Shown here piece by piece: positions 1-7,790 of a stretch of DNA of 64,000 bases; position 1 is the first letter of the stretch, and each line of letters begins with the position of its first letter. The notes beneath the pieces were generated by a model that worked only from the letters and a program-made list of their open reading frames with translations, had not been told where the DNA came from and did not search any database. The DNA comes from Gammaproteobacteria bacterium HGW-Gammaproteobacteria-1 (GTDB taxonomy: Bacteria > Pseudomonadota > Gammaproteobacteria > Thiohalomonadales > Thiohalomonadaceae), in assembly GCA_002840095.1 (NCBI GenBank), contig PGZL01000007.1, positions 252,109 to 316,108 on the forward strand, read 5' to 3'. A program made the position numbers and the translations under genes.

Positions 1-13
1 GCCAGCAGACTCC

Positions 14-93
14 GTAGGATGGGTAGAGCGGAGCGAAACCCATCATGTTTGCCTCGGCAGGTGATGGGTTTCGTTGCACTCTACCCATCCTAC
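14..93. repeat. Inverted repeat, GATGGGTAGAGC family
   Basis: The left arm GGATGGGTAGAGCGGAGCG is answered about 30 bases later by its near reverse complement ending in CTCTACCCATCC. The same arms occur in the tandem array at 11721-12345, so this is a dispersed family. It lies beyond the 3' end of the HAD phosphatase gene. Short frames read through it are repeat translations and not genes. Confidence 0.85.
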
Positions 94-110
94 ATGCTGA
101 AACATATTTC

Positions 111-185
111 CCAGGCGCAGAGACGCAGAGTTTTTTCCGCTCATTCACACGAACAAGCTCTGCGTCTCTGCGCCTCTGCGCCAGG
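111..185. repeat. Arm-spacer-arm element, 8-nt CGCAGAGA words
   Basis: The left arm repeats an 8-nt word (GCGCAGAG, ACGCAGAG) and the right arm repeats CTCTGCGT/CTCTGCGC. About 27 bases of A/T-richer spacer separate them. It begins with CCAGG and ends with CCAGG. It lies 10 bases past the stop of the minus-strand HAD gene, so it could also act as a 3' hairpin. The same word family recurs at 4859, 26158, 42203 and 44652. Confidence 0.85.
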
Positions 186-194
186 TTGTTTTTC

Positions 195-815
195 TCAGTT
201 GCCCTCATGCGGCATGTCCCGATACCAGGCGTGGTCGGCCAGCGCCAGCAGTTCGCGGTCGCCGCGGCTGTCGCCATAGGCGTAGATTTCGAAATCCTCG
301 CGTGCGCCGAGCAGGGCACGCAGGCGGCGCTCCTTTTCCGCACCGTAGCAATTCTCACCGGCATAGTGTCCGGTCACCCGGCCGTCGCCGTCCAGCGCCA
401 GACACGTGGCGATGACGTCGTCGAAACCGGCGGCGTATGCCCACGGCGCCACATAGTGTTCGATGGAGGCGGAGATCACCACGCAGCGGTGTCCCTGCCG
501 GCGGTGCCACTCCAGCCGCGCCAGCGCAGCCGGGCGCACCATCCGCGGCAGATGCTCGCGGGCGTAGCGCTCACCGGCACAGCGCAGTTCCTCCTCGCCC
601 ATGCCGGCGAGAAAGCGGCGCAGCACCCTTTCCTTGGCGACGCTGTTGGGCAGCAGCCGCAAGCCGTAGCCCAGCAGGGTCGGCAGCAGGAACAACGTGC
701 CGCGCAGCAGACCGCCCCACCCCGCCAGCCGCAGCAGAAACGGCAACAGCGTGTCGCGGTAAGTGAGGGTGCCGTCGAAATCGAAGGCGGCGACGACGGG
801 GCGCTTGTCGTTCAT
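195..815 (-). CDS. HAD-IB family phosphatase
   Basis: A 206-residue soluble protein of the haloacid dehalogenase superfamily, subclass IB (the SerB-like group). The nucleophile motif DFDGT lies at residues 12-16 (Asp12 and Asp14), a Ser motif (VVISAS) is near residue 115, and the Mg-binding motif GDSRGD is near 181-186, so all three catalytic motifs are present. The ATG at 815 follows a repeat element and no strong Shine-Dalgarno is visible. It is the last gene of a minus-strand run after the DprE2-like and DprE1-like genes. Such HAD-IB domains often accompany UbiA-type prenyltransferases in polyprenyl-phosphate sugar clusters; a UbiA gene, if present, would be beyond the left edge. The substrate is unknown. 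Confidence 0.85.
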   Translation of the reverse strand: MNDKRPVVAAFDFDGTLTYRDTLLPFLLRLAGWGGLLRGTLFLLPTLLGYGLRLLPNSVAKERVLRRFLAGMGEEELRCAGERYAREHLPRMVRPAALARLEWHRRQGHRCVVISASIEHYVAPWAYAAGFDDVIATCLALDGDGRVTGHYAGENCYGAEKERRLRALLGAREDFEIYAYGDSRGDRELLALADHAWYRDMPHEGN

Positions 816-822
816 GAAACAT

Positions 823-952
823 GAGTCCGCAAATGAACGCGAATGGACGCAAATGAAACCGGATAAGCAGGCACGTCATGCAAACCCATATCCGATCTGC
901 GCGATCGAACAAATATTTTCCATTTGCGTGTATTCGCGTTCATTTGCGGACT
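823..952. repeat. Arm-spacer-arm element, 10-nt words
   Basis: The left arm, GAGTCCGC then AAATGAACGC, GAATGGACGC and AAATG, is a 10-nt direct repeat. The right arm CATTTGCG...TTCATTTGCGGACT is its reverse complement. Roughly 75 bases of spacer lie between. It fills the whole gap between the SDR stop and the HAD start. The same family occurs at 22870-22968 and 51200-51347. Confidence 0.9.
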
Positions 953-960
953 GATTCCTG

Positions 961-1701
961 TCACAGCTTCAGTCGTTTGAACAGGCGCTCGGGAATGCTC
1001 GTAATGATGAGCATGATCCAGCGCCAGAACCACGGCACGTAGATCACGTCGCGGCCGCGCTCCACGGCGGCCACGATGCGCTCGCCCACGTAGGCCGGCG
1101 TGGCCACCAGGAACAGGCCGGGCATGCCGAAGGTCATGGCGGTGTCGACGAAGCCGGGCTTGACGGTCAGCACCCGCACCCCGGCCGGGAACAGGCGGTT
1201 GCGCAGCCCCTGCAAATAAAGCGCGAGGGCGCCCTTGGCGGCACCGTAGGTGTAGTTGCTCTGGCGGCCGCGATCGCCGGCCACCGAGGCGATGCCGGCG
1301 ATGAAGCCGCGGCCGCGCTGCTCGAGGTGATCGGCGCAGAGATTGAGGATGGACACGGCGTCGACGAAATTGCGGTTGATGATGGTGAGGGTTTCCTCGA
1401 AATCGCCGGCGGCCTTCTGCTGGCTGCCGAGATAGCCGAAGGCCAGCACCACGCCTTCCAGTTCGCCCATTTCCTCGCTCACCCGTTGCAGGAATGCCGC
1501 GTGGGTATCGTGGGCATCGGCACTGAACAGGCCGAAGTTCACCTGCACACCGTAACGTATCGCAAGATCGGCGGCATCGCGCCGCAGCGATTCCACGTCG
1601 CGCCCGGCCAGGTACAGGCGATGGCCGCGCCGCGCCAGCGCCGCCGCCGTGCCGCGGGCGATGGCCGAGGTCGCACCCAGGATCAGTACCGCGCCGCTCA
1701 T
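961..1701 (-). CDS. SDR-family reductase, DprE2-like
   Basis: A 246-residue short-chain dehydrogenase/reductase. The nucleotide-binding turn is GATSAIARG at residues 9-17, a variant of TGxxxGxG. The catalytic set is Ser139, Tyr152 and Lys156 (YGAAK). It lies directly downstream of a DprE1-like FAD oxidase. That pairing is the hallmark of the two-enzyme epimerase that converts decaprenylphosphoryl-ribose to -arabinose in mycobacteria, with DprE2 reducing the 2-keto intermediate. By analogy this enzyme would reduce a polyprenyl-phosphate keto-sugar at the inner membrane face. AGGG precedes the ATG. The SDR call is firm; the substrate is inferred from context. Confidence 0.8.
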   Translation of the reverse strand: MSGAVLILGATSAIARGTAAALARRGHRLYLAGRDVESLRRDAADLAIRYGVQVNFGLFSADAHDTHAAFLQRVSEEMGELEGVVLAFGYLGSQQKAAGDFEETLTIINRNFVDAVSILNLCADHLEQRGRGFIAGIASVAGDRGRQSNYTYGAAKGALALYLQGLRNRLFPAGVRVLTVKPGFVDTAMTFGMPGLFLVATPAYVGERIVAAVERGRDVIYVPWFWRWIMLIITSIPERLFKRLKL

Positions 1702-1828
1702 CTGACGCCCTCACGTTGCACAGCCGACGCACGAAGAGCGCGGAGGTTTGTATATGACAGGAAAGCCCGCCCTACGCTACCGCTCGGCGGCGCGACGGAA
1801 CAACACTCATGGAATAAACCATTTGTGA

Positions 1829-1955
1829 TCTCGCCAAGACGCCAAGTGCGCCAAGAAAAACAAGGCCCAATATCCATGGGCTGGGTTGCCCGTCGGCCGG
1901 TACGCAGCCCGCGCTGCCGTTTCTGCCTTCTCTGCGGGCTTGGCGTCTTGGCGAG
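1829..1955. repeat. Arm-spacer-arm element, CGCCAAGA words
   Basis: The left arm TCTCGCCAAGACGCCAAG, followed by a partial copy TGCGCCAAG, matches the right arm CTTGGCGTCTTGGCGAGA. About 80 bases of spacer separate them. It lies between the SDR start and the 3' end of the FAD oxidase gene. The rest of that 271-base gap (1702-1828 and 1956-1972) shows no recognisable gene. Confidence 0.85.
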
Positions 1956-1972
1956 AGTAATGGCCATCAGTT

Positions 1973-3328
1973 TCATTCCTCCTCTCCCATACCCAGACGG
2001 CGTGACAGGCTGGAGCCGAACACGCCCTGCGGGTCCAGTTCGCGTCGCACGCGGCGCCAGGCCTCCAGCTGCGGATACATGGCGCGGAAACTGTCCGCGG
2101 CCAGCCGCGCGTCCTTGGCCAGATACACGCGCCCGCCGTGCTGCAGCACGATGGCGTCGAAGGCGTCGAGCAGGGCCAGGGTGGCCACGCCCTTCATGGG
2201 CAGGTCCATGGCCAGGGTATAGCCCTCCATGGGGAAGGACAGGTAGCCCTCACCCGCCGCCCCCATGCGCTTGAGCACGCCGAGGAAGGCCGGATGGACG
2301 CTGTCGGCCAGGCGTTGCAGCAGTTGTTGCATCGCCTCCAGTGCCGTCGCCGTCGGCACCACACACTGGTACTGCACAAAGCCGCGCTTGCCGTACAGGC
2401 GGTTCCAGTTGTCCAGGGTGTCGAGGGGATAGAAGAAAGTGTCGTAATCCACCAGGAAGGAGCCGCTGCGGCCGCCCTCGCGGCGGAAGTACTGCGCATT
2501 GAAGGCACGGATGGACAGGCCGTTGAGCAGCCAGCCCGGCATGTCGAAGGGAATGTTGCGCACCTTGGCCGGGGCCAGGCGCAGCGGCGTCAGGCGCCGG
2601 CCGCCGGACAGCTCGTCGCGCGCGGCGTGATCGCCGTTCATCACCACGCCGCGTCCCAGCCCGGCGCCGCGGCTCATCAGGTCGAGCCAGGCCACGCTGT
2701 AGCGCGCGTCGTTGTCGGTGTCCTGCAACAGGGCAAACACCTGTTCCAGGTTGGCCGCGCCCTGGTGGCGCGCGCGGATGTACACGCTCTCGATGGGCTG
2801 CAATTGCAGCTCCACCTCGCCGATGATGCCGGTCAATCCCATGCCGCCCACGGTGGCGCGGAAGGCCTCACCGTTTTCTCGCGCCGAGCAGCACAGACGG
2901 CGGCCGTCGGCGGTGATCAGTTCTAGTTCGCGCACGCTGCGCGAGAAGGCGCCGTCGTGATGATGATTCTTGCCGTGTACGTCGGCGGCCACGCAGCCGC
3001 CGAGGGACACATGCTTGGTGCCCGGCGTCACCAGGGGAAACCAGCCTCGCGGCACGGTCAGCGTCAGCAGTTCGGCCAGGGTGACCCCGGCCTCGGCGCG
3101 GATGACGCCCTGGTCGCGATCGAAGGCGAGAAAGCGGTTGACCCGCTCGGTGAGCACCACGCGGCGGTTCTCGTTGAGGGCGGCGTCGCCGTAGCTGCGG
3201 CCCTGGCCGCGCGCCAGCAACGACGGCGCCTCGGACAGCAGATCGGCGTGACGCTCCGGCCGCACCAGCTCGCAGCGCTGCACCGGGTAGCGGCCCCAGC
3301 CGGCAATTTCCTTATTCAGTGTGTTCAT
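1973..3328 (-). CDS. FAD-binding oxidase, DprE1-like
   Basis: A 451-residue FAD-dependent oxidoreductase of the PCMH/VAO fold. The FAD-binding segment GQGRSYGDAAL is at residues 41-51, and GGCVAADVHGKNHH at 110-123 matches the DprE1 flavin-binding signature, with His118 at the place of the conserved DprE1 histidine. DprE1 oxidises the 2'-hydroxyl of a polyprenylphosphoryl pentose; the downstream SDR would complete the epimerisation. I chose the ATG at 3328 because it overlaps the stop of the upstream GT39 gene as ATGA, which indicates translational coupling. A longer frame to 3406 exists but lies inside that gene. Family confidence is high; the exact sugar is not determined. Confidence 0.82.
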   Translation of the reverse strand: MNTLNKEIAGWGRYPVQRCELVRPERHADLLSEAPSLLARGQGRSYGDAALNENRRVVLTERVNRFLAFDRDQGVIRAEAGVTLAELLTLTVPRGWFPLVTPGTKHVSLGGCVAADVHGKNHHHDGAFSRSVRELELITADGRRLCCSARENGEAFRATVGGMGLTGIIGEVELQLQPIESVYIRARHQGAANLEQVFALLQDTDNDARYSVAWLDLMSRGAGLGRGVVMNGDHAARDELSGGRRLTPLRLAPAKVRNIPFDMPGWLLNGLSIRAFNAQYFRREGGRSGSFLVDYDTFFYPLDTLDNWNRLYGKRGFVQYQCVVPTATALEAMQQLLQRLADSVHPAFLGVLKRMGAAGEGYLSFPMEGYTLAMDLPMKGVATLALLDAFDAIVLQHGGRVYLAKDARLAADSFRAMYPQLEAWRRVRRELDPQGVFGSSLSRRLGMGEEE

Positions 3329-4845
3329 CCGCGTGGCAACCGTTGCACGTCTTCGTCGGGGAAATACTTGTCGTAAAAATAACACGCGCCGGCCGGCAGG
3401 AACCACGGCAGGCGGTAAAACTGTTGCTGCGTGCGCCGCAGCACCTCGTCCCGGTACAGCGTATAGCGGAAGCCGCGGCCGAGCAGCAGATAGTCGGTGA
3501 CGCCGCGCACGGTGATCTCCTGCACTTCATGACTTTCGAAATAACGCGCGTGCACCGCCGGTGACTTTGCGGCATACAGCAGCACGGCGATGTCCTTGCC
3601 GTCGAGGGCACGGTAGTCGGTCAGCATGTCGTCCTGGCGGCCGTACTTGGAGGCGTCGCCGAACACATGGAAGCGCCGGCCGGAGCGGTGCTCGAGGATG
3701 GCCGAGTAGACGTAGCTTTCGGTGGCCAGGGCGTGGCCGTCCAGCTGCGGCTCGATCTGCTGCCAGAACTCGCCGCTGTAGCGGCCGAACACCATGTCGT
3801 GGTGCAGCACCGGCCGCCCCTGCCAGGCGTCTGTGGGCAGGGCCAGCAGCACGGCAATGGCCGCCACGTGCAGCAGCGAGAACCAGGCCATGAAGCGCAC
3901 GCTGCGGCGCAGCTGCGCCGCATCGAGCACGGACGGCAGGAACAGGAACAGGAAGGGATAGAAGGCCAGCACCCAGTGCAACCCGATGCGCGCGGTAAAG
4001 GACAGCAGGGCGAACAGCGCCATGGGCAGCAGCCACAGCCACAGGAACAGGCCGCGCCCGCGCAGCGCATCGAGTACCGCCCCGCGGCGGCGCCAGGCCT
4101 GCCACAGCAGCGGCGGCGTCACCAGGTACACCAGCATCAGCAGGTACAGCGCCGGATGGGTCCAGTCGAAGCTGCTGCCGCTGTGGCGGCTGTAGACGTT
4201 GAACAGCACGTTGTCCCAGCAGTGACAGTAGTTCCACCACAGGTTGAGCGCGGCGAAGGGGAGCACAGCGAGGAACAACAGCAGCAGGCCGACGGCGTTG
4301 CGCCGGGACGGCCGCACCAGCAGCAGATAGGCGCCGTAGGCCAAGCCCAACAGTACGGCGAAATACTTGGCCAGGAAGGCCAGGCCGAGCAGCGCGCCGG
4401 AATAGGCGAACCAGCGCCAGCCGTCCCGTTGCAGCGCGCGCTGCAGGGCCAGCGCCGAGAGGAAGGACAACAGGATCAGCGGCGTGTCGGTGCTGATCAG
4501 CACGTTGATCACGTTTACCGGCGCCAGCAGGTAGAGCAGTCCGGCCAGCGCCGCGCGCTCCTCGCCCAGGCCGTCGCGCAACAGGCGGTAGATGGCCCAG
4601 GCGATGAAGCTGGTCATGGCATAGGCCGGCAGGCGCAGCCACCATTCCGCCTGGCCGAGATAGAGCAACGCGTGCAGCCACCAGCCCACCATGGGCGGAT
4701 GATCGTAATAGCCCAGGCCCGGATGCCTGCCCCAGACGAAGAAGTAGGCCTCGTCGCCGGTCAGCGGCAGCCACGCCGCCAGCAGCAGCTTGAGCAGCGT
4801 GATGCCGCCCAGGGTGAGATAAAAATTGCGGCGCAGGTCGGTCAT
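3325..4845 (-). CDS. GT39-family membrane glycosyltransferase (1)
   Basis: A 506-residue multi-spanning protein of the ArnT/PMT (GT39) type. These GT-C enzymes take a sugar from a polyprenyl-phosphate carrier and transfer it to an acceptor on the outer face of the inner membrane. The catalytic Asp-Glu pair lies in the first periplasmic loop (GDEAYFFVW, residues 30-38), followed by YYDHPPMVGW at 46-55, the usual GT39 signature. About a dozen hydrophobic segments follow and the C-terminal 150 residues are soluble. The ATG at 4845 opens MTDLRR before the first membrane helix. Its stop overlaps the DprE1-like start. Two paralogues lie at 7791 and 9325. Confidence 0.85.
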   Translation of the reverse strand: MTDLRRNFYLTLGGITLLKLLLAAWLPLTGDEAYFFVWGRHPGLGYYDHPPMVGWWLHALLYLGQAEWWLRLPAYAMTSFIAWAIYRLLRDGLGEERAALAGLLYLLAPVNVINVLISTDTPLILLSFLSALALQRALQRDGWRWFAYSGALLGLAFLAKYFAVLLGLAYGAYLLLVRPSRRNAVGLLLLFLAVLPFAALNLWWNYCHCWDNVLFNVYSRHSGSSFDWTHPALYLLMLVYLVTPPLLWQAWRRRGAVLDALRGRGLFLWLWLLPMALFALLSFTARIGLHWVLAFYPFLFLFLPSVLDAAQLRRSVRFMAWFSLLHVAAIAVLLALPTDAWQGRPVLHHDMVFGRYSGEFWQQIEPQLDGHALATESYVYSAILEHRSGRRFHVFGDASKYGRQDDMLTDYRALDGKDIAVLLYAAKSPAVHARYFESHEVQEITVRGVTDYLLLGRGFRYTLYRDEVLRRTQQQFYRLPWFLPAGACYFYDKYFPDEDVQRLPRG

Positions 4846-4858
4846 GCGCGATCTCTTG

Positions 4859-4982
4859 CCGCAGATGCACAGAGGACGCAGAGAATACCAGCCCAAATGT
4901 AAGCCAGGCCTACCCGGAGCACCCGTGGCACGTCGAATTCCAGGCGGTATACCGCATTCACTCTGCGTCTCTGCGACAGAAG
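4859..4982. repeat. Arm-spacer-arm element, CGCAGAGA words
   Basis: The left arm GCAGATGCACAGAGGACGCAGAG is a degenerate 8-nt repeat and the right arm CTCTGCGTCTCTGCG is its complement. About 90 bases of spacer lie between. It fills the gap between the GT39 start and the flippase-like gene stop. Confidence 0.8.
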
Positions 4983-4996
4983 GTTTGTTTTCATGG

Positions 4997-5926
4997 TCAC
5001 AGGTGATGCTTGCCGGTGAGGTAGGCGTAGAGACCGGGCAGGCTGCTGACGATGAGGATCACACCGTAGAGGATGGACATGGACAGCACCAGGGTCTGGT
5101 CGGCGCCGATGAGCGCGAACAGGCCGATCATGCCGCCCTCGCGCACGCCCCAGCCGGCCAGCGACACCGGCACCAGGGTGAGCAGGATCACCGGCGGCAC
5201 GATCACCATGTAGGTCCACACGCCGAACGGCAGACCGACGCTCTGGCCGATGAAGTAGATGCACAGCAGCGAAAGCAGATGGATCAGCAACGACAGCGAA
5301 AACTGCACGGCAAACGGGCGCGCGCCATGCAGCACCTGGCCCAGACAGCGGGATATGCGCAGAAATACCGTCAGCAGCGGTACCCGTTCCAACCAGCGCA
5401 ACTTGTGCAACAGGATCAACACCGCAAACCCGGCGATGCCCAGTGACACCAGGCCATTGATGGCAAGAAACACCTGATGCGGCAGCAGGTCCGGGTTGGC
5501 CTGCAAGGCCAACAGATTGAACACCAGCAGGCCGGCCAGGCCCAGGCCGCGATCGGCGGCCACGCCATAGAAGGCGTCGCGCTTGCGGTGGCCGGTACGC
5601 GCCACGTCGAGCACGCGCAAGGCGTCGCCGCCGATGCTGGTGGGCAGCCCCTGATTGAAGAAGCTGCCCTTGAAGTAGCTGCGCAGATAGAAGACGAAGT
5701 CCTGGCCGAAGCCAAGCCGCTGCATCACCAGCTTCCAGCGCCAGGAGGCCAGCAGGGTACTGGCCAGCTGGAACAGCAGGCCCAGCAGCAGCAGGCCGGG
5801 CTCCGCCCCCAGCATGGTCTGCAACACTCCATCCAGATTGATGTTGCGGAAGATGAGCCAGAACACCAGCAGCGTCACTGCCACGCGCAGCAGCAAGGTC
5901 AGGGTGCGCTTGAGATGATGGTTCAT
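4997..5926 (-). CDS. Flippase-like membrane protein (LPG synthase TM / YbhN family)
   Basis: A 309-residue integral membrane protein with about eight hydrophobic helices. It matches the lysylphosphatidylglycerol-synthase transmembrane (UPF0104) family: the segment YFKGSFFNQGLPTSIGGD (residues about 88-105) is the diagnostic loop, and ADRGLGLAGLL follows. The soluble aminoacyl-transferase domain of MprF is absent, so this is the stand-alone membrane module, which is often linked to glycolipid or polyprenyl-lipid clusters and suspected of lipid transport. Its ATG overlaps the PAP2 gene stop as ATGA, so the two are probably translated together. Its role in moving the lipid-linked sugar is an inference from context. 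Confidence 0.82.
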   Translation of the reverse strand: MNHHLKRTLTLLLRVAVTLLVFWLIFRNINLDGVLQTMLGAEPGLLLLGLLFQLASTLLASWRWKLVMQRLGFGQDFVFYLRSYFKGSFFNQGLPTSIGGDALRVLDVARTGHRKRDAFYGVAADRGLGLAGLLVFNLLALQANPDLLPHQVFLAINGLVSLGIAGFAVLILLHKLRWLERVPLLTVFLRISRCLGQVLHGARPFAVQFSLSLLIHLLSLLCIYFIGQSVGLPFGVWTYMVIVPPVILLTLVPVSLAGWGVREGGMIGLFALIGADQTLVLSMSILYGVILIVSSLPGLYAYLTGKHHL

Positions 5927-6714
5927 GCCGCCCTCCGCGGGAACAGGGTACGCAACCCCGGCAGGGCCAGCGCCAGCATCGCCAGCGGCAACACCACCAG
6001 CAGGGGACGGGCCAAGGGGTAGCCGCCGTCATAGCCCCAGATGGTAAACAGGGCCGCGACGACCAGCAGCAGGGCAAGGGTGCGCTGCACATTCAGGCGC
6101 AGCCCCAGGGGCCAGCGCCGCCCCAGCCACACGCTGAGCATCACGCCGAGCCACCCCGCCAGCGCCCCACCCACCACGTCCAGCGGCCAGTGGATGCCCA
6201 CCGCAACGCGCGACACGCCCACGGCGGCGGCCAGCAGCAGCACGGTCACCTTGGCATCGACGGGAAAACGCATCACGCAAATGGCGCCGGCAAAGGCAAA
6301 GGCGGCCGCACTATGGCCGGAGGGGAAGGCGCCGGAGACGGCCCTGAAACCGATGACACGGATGTCGTCGCCGCTCAGCAGGTAGGGCGGACGCGGCATG
6401 TCGAACACCATCTTTGCACCATGGATCAGCAGCGACACCACCACCACAGCCACCATGATGCTCCACACCAGATCGGGGCGGCGGCCGACGAAGGGCAGCA
6501 ACAGGCACAACAGGGTCATGGTGTCGCCCAGCACGGTGATGTTGGACCACACCCATGCCCCCGCCGGCCACGGCGCGCCGTTGATCAGCCGGAACAGTGC
6601 GACGTTGCCGTCGCTCGCTAATAGCAGCAACAGCAACCCGGCCAGCACGGCGGCGACGCCGTAGCCCCAACGTGGCCAGGCGTGCGGATCGGCGAAATGG
6701 GTATCAGACGGCAT
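5923..6714 (-). CDS. PAP2-family membrane phosphatase
   Basis: A 263-residue membrane protein with the three type 2 phosphatidic acid phosphatase motifs: KMVFDMPRP (KxxxxxxRP), FPSGHSAAAF (PSGH) and SRVAVGIHWPLD (SRxxxxxHxxxD). Members dephosphorylate lipid phosphates such as undecaprenyl pyrophosphate or phosphorylated polyprenyl sugars on the outer side of the inner membrane. The ATG at 6714 is preferred; an immediately upstream GTG at 6717 is possible. The gene overlaps the methyltransferase gene upstream and the flippase-like gene downstream. In the mycobacterial arabinose-donor pathway a PAP2 protein is proposed as the decaprenylphosphoryl-ribose-5-phosphate phosphatase, so this one is a candidate for the same step. 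Confidence 0.88.
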   Translation of the reverse strand: MPSDTHFADPHAWPRWGYGVAAVLAGLLLLLLASDGNVALFRLINGAPWPAGAWVWSNITVLGDTMTLLCLLLPFVGRRPDLVWSIMVAVVVVSLLIHGAKMVFDMPRPPYLLSGDDIRVIGFRAVSGAFPSGHSAAAFAFAGAICVMRFPVDAKVTVLLLAAAVGVSRVAVGIHWPLDVVGGALAGWLGVMLSVWLGRRWPLGLRLNVQRTLALLLVVAALFTIWGYDGGYPLARPLLVVLPLAMLALALPGLRTLFPRRAA

Positions 6715-7582
6715 CACGCTTGGTCAGCACCACGAGGCGATAGTTCTTGTAGCGGGCAAAAGTGGCGCCGGTGCGCAGGCCGGAGAAATATTTCTTTTTC
6801 ACCTTGGGCATGCGCTTGCGCAGGAAGAAACCCAACAGCCACGCCACGAACGGGCGGCTGCCGCGCAGGTATTCCCAAATCGCCTCGCCCGAGGGTTTGA
6901 GCTTCTGCATCAGCAGGTCATCGAGGATGTCCAGGTTGGGCGCCACCAGGGCGGTGATGTCCTCGTCACGCAGCACGTCGAAGGGTGCCGCCGCCAGGGC
7001 GGCGCGGAAATCGCTCAGGTGGTGGCCGCCGCCGATGACACCGTCGCCGGGCTGGCCGTCGCCGGCCGCCGGGGTTTTGAAGAAATCGCAGATCACCACC
7101 CGGCCGTGCGGCTTGAGCAGGCGCGCGCAATGGCCGAGCACGGTGTTGAGATCGATGTACTGGAAGCTCTCGCTGAACAGGATGGCGTCGTACTGCCCTT
7201 CCACCTCCGCCACCGGCATGCCTTCGAAGGTGGTCTCGAATACCCGTGCCTGGTTGCCGGGCAGCTCAGCCAGCCGTGCGTGCACCATGCGCGCCAGCGA
7301 TGGCGAGGGAATGACGCCGTCGACGCGGTAGCCACGCTCGGTCAGCTGCTTGAGGATGTGGCCGGTGCCGCAGCCCACGTCCAGCACGCGCACCTCGCCG
7401 TCGAGCGGCGGCAGCGCCTGGGCCAGGTGTTCGGTATAGCGCTGCTGCGCCAGCGGCAGATTGGTCAGCGACGGCACCAGGTCCGGCTCCCACAGGCCGT
7501 AGTGCAGATCCTCCACCCCCAGCAGCTGCTTGCCCAGCACCAGCCCCAGTTCGCGGCTGTCCATCTTGTGTGTCGTCGTCAT
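6704..7582 (-). CDS. Class I SAM-dependent methyltransferase
   Basis: A 292-residue soluble protein with SAM motif I VLDVGCGTGHIL at about residues 68-79, followed by a Rossmann-type methyltransferase domain and a basic C-terminal part (FFLRKRMPKVKKKYFSG) that may contact membrane or lipid. The ATG at 7582 has an AGG 7 bases upstream; the longer frame to 7657 lacks support. It overlaps the PAP2 gene start by 11 bases, so it belongs to the same minus-strand operon. A sugar or lipid intermediate of the glycan pathway is the likely substrate, but the sequence does not identify it. Confidence 0.8.
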   Translation of the reverse strand: MTTTHKMDSRELGLVLGKQLLGVEDLHYGLWEPDLVPSLTNLPLAQQRYTEHLAQALPPLDGEVRVLDVGCGTGHILKQLTERGYRVDGVIPSPSLARMVHARLAELPGNQARVFETTFEGMPVAEVEGQYDAILFSESFQYIDLNTVLGHCARLLKPHGRVVICDFFKTPAAGDGQPGDGVIGGGHHLSDFRAALAAAPFDVLRDEDITALVAPNLDILDDLLMQKLKPSGEAIWEYLRGSRPFVAWLLGFFLRKRMPKVKKKYFSGLRTGATFARYKNYRLVVLTKRDAV

Positions 7583-7699
7583 AGCTGTACCTTGTAAACA
7601 AAACAATCTGCCGCAGACGATTACATGGATGTAATCGGTTGGAAATGTCTGGAACATATTTCCCAGCCGCGGAGGCGCCGAGAAAATCGTTGGTTTTTT

Positions 7700-7763
7700 G
7701 TAGGGTGCGCACTGCGCACCGTGCCGTGCCGAACCCCGCCATGGTGCGCGGTGCGCACCCTAC
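7700..7763. repeat. Palindromic element, GTAGGGTGCGCAC arms
   Basis: GTAGGGTGCGCACTGCGCAC on the left is mirrored by GGTGCGCGGTGCGCACCCTAC on the right with about 25 bases between. Arms of this kind are common dispersed intergenic repeats in proteobacteria. The surrounding gap, 7583-7790, holds no convincing gene; a small palindrome GATTACATGGATGTAATC sits at 7618-7635. Confidence 0.8.
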
Positions 7764-7790
7764 ACGAGTATCGGTCGCGGCGACAGCGCC